NCBI GenBank assembly: GCA_046590575.1
Contig: JBKJUS010000037.1
Location: 1 to 26,192, forward strand
Direction: 5' to 3'
Length of the DNA stretch: 26,192 bases
Source of the DNA: DATLNF01 sp046590575
GTDB taxonomy: Bacteria; Actinomycetota; Actinomycetes; BP-191
Part shown: piece by piece, positions 23,106 through 26,192 of the stretch
Layout of the letters: every line of letters starts with the position of its first letter
How positions within the stretch are numbered: position 1 is the stretch's first letter
The notes under the pieces: model-generated
The model's database searches: none
Told to the model about the DNA's origin: nothing
The model's input: the letters and a program-made list of their open reading frames with translations, nothing else
Made by a program: the position numbers and the translations under genes

Positions 23106-23549
23106 ATGGTGTTGGCTCTCCCTCAAGATGACCCTTGCTCGTTCTGTGAGTACCTCGTGGGCAACAGGCCGTACACCGTCCTGGCGCGTGATGCTGCGGC
23201 TGCCGTCTTGGTTACTCGCGAGCAGCGCGGTCGGATGCACGTGTTGGTGATCCCGACGGCGCACCGGACCACCATCTTGGATCTGACGCCCGACGACTAC
23301 GAACCTCTAATGGCGAACGTCGCTCGTGCAGGACGCGCCGTGGCAGCAGCCGTAGATGCAGAAGGCATCGCGATCTGGCAGAAGAACGGCATTGCGAACG
23401 GCCAGACTGTGCCCCACGTCCACTTCCACGTGGCAGGAACGTTGCCCGGGGGTGGTACCGAGTGGGGGACCGTCCCCAGGCTGGACCTTGCCGAGACGGA
23501 AGGGATAGCTGAGTCGCTCCGGCCGTACTGGGACGCAGCCCGCGTGTGA
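23106..23549 (+). CDS. HIT-family (histidine triad) hydrolase
   Basis: A 147-residue histidine-triad protein, which hydrolyses or transfers nucleotide phosphoramidates or dinucleoside phosphates. The triad is His104-Val-His106-Phe-His108-Val in TVPHVHFHVAG. An N-terminal CSFC (11-14), together with His53 in IPTAHR and His104, could form the zinc site seen in many Hint-type proteins. VLARDAAAAVLVTREQRGRMHVLVIP is the usual second-strand region. The ATG at 23106 has no SD; a TACCCT box lies about 9 nt upstream, so a short or absent leader is possible. Monocistronic and divergent from the GNAT remnant and ABC operon. Exact substrate not readable. Confidence 0.9.
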   Translation: MVLALPQDDPCSFCEYLVGNRPYTVLARDAAAAVLVTREQRGRMHVLVIPTAHRTTILDLTPDDYEPLMANVARAGRAVAAAVDAEGIAIWQKNGIANGQTVPHVHFHVAGTLPGGGTEWGTVPRLDLAETEGIAESLRPYWDAARV

Positions 23550-23794
23550 GTGCTTCCGCTTTGCCTACGGCGCGGTGGGAGAATCGACGCTAGCCGATAC
23601 TGCCGCGTCCGATGCGCCCTGAGCGCGCAACCAACGTGCGGGAGGCAGGGCGGGATGCCGAGCGAGTAGCGGCTACCCTCGGACGCGGCCCGTTCGGTGT
23701 CACACTGAGGTGGCTAAGCCGTGCTCAACTATCAGCCGTCCACGCCCCCCATCGGCCAGCAGTGTCACTGTCCCGGGCTGAGGCGGCGATGCGT
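23550..23794. other. Convergent intergenic region without recognisable gene
   Basis: 245 bp between the HIT gene and the end of the GAF-GGDEF fusion gene. Short open frames run across it into the antisense of the fusion gene, but none has family features or an SD. I see no tRNA, strong terminator or clean inverted repeat. Confidence 0.5.
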
Positions 23795-25867
23795 TCAGCG
23801 ACGGCCCGCGACGTCCAGCTCTTCCTGCTGGGCAGTCTTCGTGAGTTCGGCCCAAACGACCTTGCCGGACGGCGTCCGGTCACTACCCCATCGTGCCGAG
23901 AGTTCCGCGACCAGACCAATGCCCCTGCCGCCCGTGGCGTCCGAGTCCACCTCAACCACCTCGGGCCCGGCCGCGGCGAGGTCCTCGCACGCTATCCGGA
24001 CGCCGCCAACTGAGTGGCGAAGGGACACGCGGAAGGCCGTTCCCGCATGGTGAACAGCGTTGGTCGCCAGCTCCGACGCCACCAGAGTGCCGTCGTTAAT
24101 GAAAGTGTCCTCTCCCCAACCGGTCAGCATCGCCTCCACCCAGCTCCGCGCGGCCCTAACGGCAGACGGCGCGGCGACGAAGACACGCGAGACATCGTCT
24201 CCGGGCCTCGACGGGCCCGCGCCAGGCACCGAGCTGCCGTAACCAGATGGAAGCCTGACCTGGGAGTGCGCCCGACACACCTCGTCCACAGCGATCAGGT
24301 CTAAATGGGCGTCCAGCGCTGCTGTTGGGTAGGCGCAGAGAAGCGTGAACTCGCGAGTGCCCGCGAGGTCGTTCCAGAGCCGTTCTAGTTCGATGGCTGC
24401 CGCCGCATCCCCATCGGCCCAGAGCAGTGCCACCATCTCCCCGAAAGCGCGAACTCCTCGGCCACCGACTCCGGCGGCGTCAACAGCCCCACCGATAACT
24501 GCCTCGAACAGTCGGGGGTCCAGTGCGCCATTTGGTGAGAAGCTGCTCAGTGTGGTGGTCGCGTCGAGCGCGCGGTAGTGACCGGACGCCGCGGCTTTGA
24601 CGACGTCGATCCCCTGCCTGAGCAGCAGGGACTTCAGGGCCGACCTGTGCGCGGGCGTGGCCACGACTACGACACCTTCCCCCACCCGAAGGCCTTCGGT
24701 GACGAATGCCGCGACCGCGACGACGAGTTCGTCGTCTAGGTCGTAGAGGAGGACCTGGTGCTGTTCGGGCGAACCACGCCCGGTGATCATCGTCGCCGCT
24801 GGACCGCGGTGAGAACCGCACACGCTCGGACCTGGCTGCGCCACCGCACCAGCATGGCGGATCACAGACACCACTGATCGGGTTCCCGGCAGCTGCTTGG
24901 CCTGGTACATCGCCTCGTCGGCGTCGTGCAGCAAGATGATGGGCTGGGTCGTCGACGAGGCGGTGAGCGCGCACCCGATGCTCACGTCCACGTTGAGGCG
25001 CTGCCCGCCGATGTGCCAGTCCGCGGTGATCGCCTGGACGATCCGGCCGATGAGCAGTTCAGCGTCGTCGACGCTCTTGAGGTCCTCGCAGGCCGCCACG
25101 AACTCGTCGCCGCCGAAGCGCGACACGGTGTCGGTAGGACGCAGCACCGTGAGCAGCCGGTGGCCCAGCTCGACGAGCACACCATCCCCAACCGCGTGCC
25201 CGTACGTGTCGTTGATGCCCTTGAAGTCGTCTACGTCGAAGTAGAGGACGCAGGCCAGTCCCGGATTCCGGTCCAGCCGGGCGATAGCCGAACCCAGGCG
25301 GTCGAGAAGCCGCTCCCGGTTGGGCAGACCAGTCAGCACGTCGGTGCGGGCTTTGCGCCGGAGGGCCAGCAACGAGGCCGCGAGCCGTGTCTGGTAGCCG
25401 AGGATCTCCAGGACCTCGGCTGAGAACTCCCTCGCCGAACCGTCGAAAATTGAGACGCTTCCCAACACGACGCCACTGTCGATCAGAGGGATGCCCGCGT
25501 AAGCGCCGATCACCCCGCCGAGCACCATCGGATTGCGGGAGTACACCGGATGCCTTGCGGCGTCAGCCACGACGAGAGCCCGGCCCGTGTCGACGACCTC
25601 GGCGCAGAACGAGAGCCCGTCAGGAACCTCGGTGCACGGTGCCCCGACGCCGACCACAGCGGGATAGGTCTGCAAGTTGGAACGGACGATGTTGATGACC
25701 GCGATCGGCACGCCGCAGGCCAGGCGCAAGGTCCCCACGACGGCGTCGAGGTCAGGATCGCCGAGGTGACCGCGTAGCTCAGCCTCAGCAACGGCACGCA
25801 GACGTTCGGGATTGCCGACGCCGATGATCGGGGCGGCTTGCCTCGTTGTACGTCGAATCGTGAGCAC
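23795..25867 (-). CDS. GAF-GGDEF-MEDS-HATPase_c_2 fusion (diguanylate cyclase joined to anti-sigma-type ATPase)
   Basis: A 690-residue soluble protein with four modules. A GAF domain spans about 25-170. A GGDEF domain (about 172-335) has FDVDDFKGINDTYGH, the intact active site Gly252-Gly-Asp-Glu-Phe256 and an intact RxxD inhibitory site (RPTD, 243-246, five residues before GGDEF), so it should make c-di-GMP from two GTP and be product-inhibited. A MEDS sensory domain (about 368-515) shows HQVLLYDLDDEL, VVVVATPAHRSALKSLL, VRAFGEMVALLW and LERLWNDL. The C-terminal RsbW-like HATPase (about 562-676) has ELATNAVHHAG and GGRGIGLV, so it may phosphorylate or bind an anti-anti-sigma protein. No EAL domain or membrane helix. 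The start is a GTG at 25865-25867 with no SD. No sigma factor or STAS gene lies nearby. The domain calls are firm, the joint role is inference. Confidence 0.9.
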   Translation of the reverse strand: MLTIRRTTRQAAPIIGVGNPERLRAVAEAELRGHLGDPDLDAVVGTLRLACGVPIAVINIVRSNLQTYPAVVGVGAPCTEVPDGLSFCAEVVDTGRALVVADAARHPVYSRNPMVLGGVIGAYAGIPLIDSGVVLGSVSIFDGSAREFSAEVLEILGYQTRLAASLLALRRKARTDVLTGLPNRERLLDRLGSAIARLDRNPGLACVLYFDVDDFKGINDTYGHAVGDGVLVELGHRLLTVLRPTDTVSRFGGDEFVAACEDLKSVDDAELLIGRIVQAITADWHIGGQRLNVDVSIGCALTASSTTQPIILLHDADEAMYQAKQLPGTRSVVSVIRHAGAVAQPGPSVCGSHRGPAATMITGRGSPEQHQVLLYDLDDELVVAVAAFVTEGLRVGEGVVVVATPAHRSALKSLLLRQGIDVVKAAASGHYRALDATTTLSSFSPNGALDPRLFEAVIGGAVDAAGVGGRGVRAFGEMVALLWADGDAAAAIELERLWNDLAGTREFTLLCAYPTAALDAHLDLIAVDEVCRAHSQVRLPSGYGSSVPGAGPSRPGDDVSRVFVAAPSAVRAARSWVEAMLTGWGEDTFINDGTLVASELATNAVHHAGTAFRVSLRHSVGGVRIACEDLAAAGPEVVEVDSDATGGRGIGLVAELSARWGSDRTPSGKVVWAELTKTAQQEELDVAGRR

Positions 25868-26107
25868 GTAGGACTCGTCTCTGTCCGCGACCCGAGTTCA
25901 ATCAGTGTCTCGTATCGCGAGCATGCTCTCCAAAATCCCCGTTGTATCTGGTCAATTCGGGTGGCATGTGCGCAGACAAGCCAGGTCCACAGGGTTTATG
26001 GAGGATTCAGTACCGCCACCTGATCGCGGTTAGCCGGCGGCGATACCTGCGCGTTAACGTGTAACGGCTCCCCTCTCCGCGGATCTGCCAGGGGGCACAC
26101 TCGGCCG
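25868..26107. other. Divergent intergenic region, promoters expected
   Basis: 240 bp between the GAF-GGDEF fusion gene (minus) and a SnoaL-like gene (plus). It is visibly more AT-rich in places than its surroundings (around 25910-26000). It contains a palindrome CGTTAACG followed by a second TAACG (about 26050-26070) upstream of the SnoaL-like gene. No convincing -35/-10 pair. Confidence 0.4.
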
Positions 26108-26192
26108 ATGACTACGGAGCAAACTCTCAAGAACATGGTCGACGCCTTCAATGCGCACGACCTGGACGCCATCATGGCCTTCTTCACGGAGG
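26108..26192 (+). CDS. SnoaL-like / nuclear-transport-factor-2-fold protein, N-terminal fragment
   Basis: The last 85 bases encode MTTEQTLKNMVDAFNAHDLD followed by AIMAFFTE. The pattern V-x-A-F-N-A-H-D-L-D-A-x(3)-F-F is the standard opening of SnoaL-like and NTF2-fold proteins (small cone-shaped proteins acting as cyclases, isomerases or ligand binders). The gene continues past the right edge, so the specific family cannot be told. An AGGGGG lies 13 nt before the ATG, a long spacing. Confidence 0.75.
   Translation, partial: MTTEQTLKNMVDAFNAHDLDAIMAFFTE

Noticed and set aside
22989..23264. Minus-strand frame of 91 codons overlapping the HIT gene start
   Set aside because: Its sequence is not family-like, and the GNAT motif lies in a different frame. 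I considered it as a frameshifted GNAT N-terminus but found no GNAT features in it.
23612..24013. Plus-strand frame of 133 codons after the HIT gene
   Set aside because: Most of it is antisense to the 3' end of the GAF-GGDEF fusion gene, and the rest has no SD and no recognisable domain.
1..26192. CRISPR arrays, tRNA/rRNA genes, insertion sequences, phage genes, attachment sites
   Set aside because: I looked for regularly spaced repeats, cloverleaf-like stretches, transposase or integrase motifs and terminal inverted repeats and saw none.

Overview
The window is 26.2 kb of dense, high-GC DNA whose gene content points to the Actinomycetota. It holds a GroEL2-type chaperonin under CIRCE control, a threonine synthase with a MoaD-like partner, a GT81 glucosyl-3-phosphoglycerate synthase, a DUF3263/LytR_C pair like Rv0430-Rv0431 of mycobacteria, a 180-kDa-class NAD-glutamate dehydrogenase, a luciferase-like (F420-type) oxidoreductase and a DrrAB-type transporter. 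I cannot place it below phylum. I see no rRNA, tRNA, CRISPR array, prophage or insertion sequence. No gene-free stretch exceeds 300 bases; the longest are 842-1064, 2621-2847, 23550-23794 and 25868-26107.

Layout. 1-841: 5' part of groEL (minus strand), with two CIRCE operators and a promoter upstream. 1065-2620: a MoaD/ThiS-like protein and thrC, overlapping by 4 nt (minus). 2848-3852: gpgS (plus). 3877-5563: methyltransferase, membrane-anchored LytR_C protein and DUF3263 protein (minus). 5666-8361: an inactive and an active M16 peptidase subunit, overlapping by 4 nt (minus). 8412-10004: secreted CocE/NonD hydrolase (plus). 10029-14879: NAD-glutamate dehydrogenase (minus). 14977-15510: VOC protein (plus). 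15507-16424: LLM oxidoreductase (minus). 16478-16996: gamma-carbonic-anhydrase-like protein (plus). 16979-23044: a minus-strand run of a truncated GNAT remnant, ABC ATPase, ABC permease, hybrid histidine kinase and stand-alone receiver, mostly joined by 4-nt overlaps. 23106-23549: HIT protein (plus). 23795-25867: a GAF-GGDEF-MEDS-HATPase fusion (minus). 26108-26192: start of a SnoaL-like gene (plus).

Most genes are housekeeping or envelope genes in arrangements familiar from actinobacteria. Four things stand out. First, the groEL reading frame carries an in-frame, diverged tandem duplication of 78 codons that includes the ATP-binding GDGTTT motif. Second, a four-domain protein joins c-di-GMP synthesis machinery to a MEDS sensor and an RsbW-like ATPase. 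Third, an export operon carries a complete phosphorelay that ends in a receiver with no output domain. Fourth, the LytR_C gene has a membrane segment encoded upstream of any ATG, GTG or TTG codon. All functional calls come from reading translated motifs; no database search was run.
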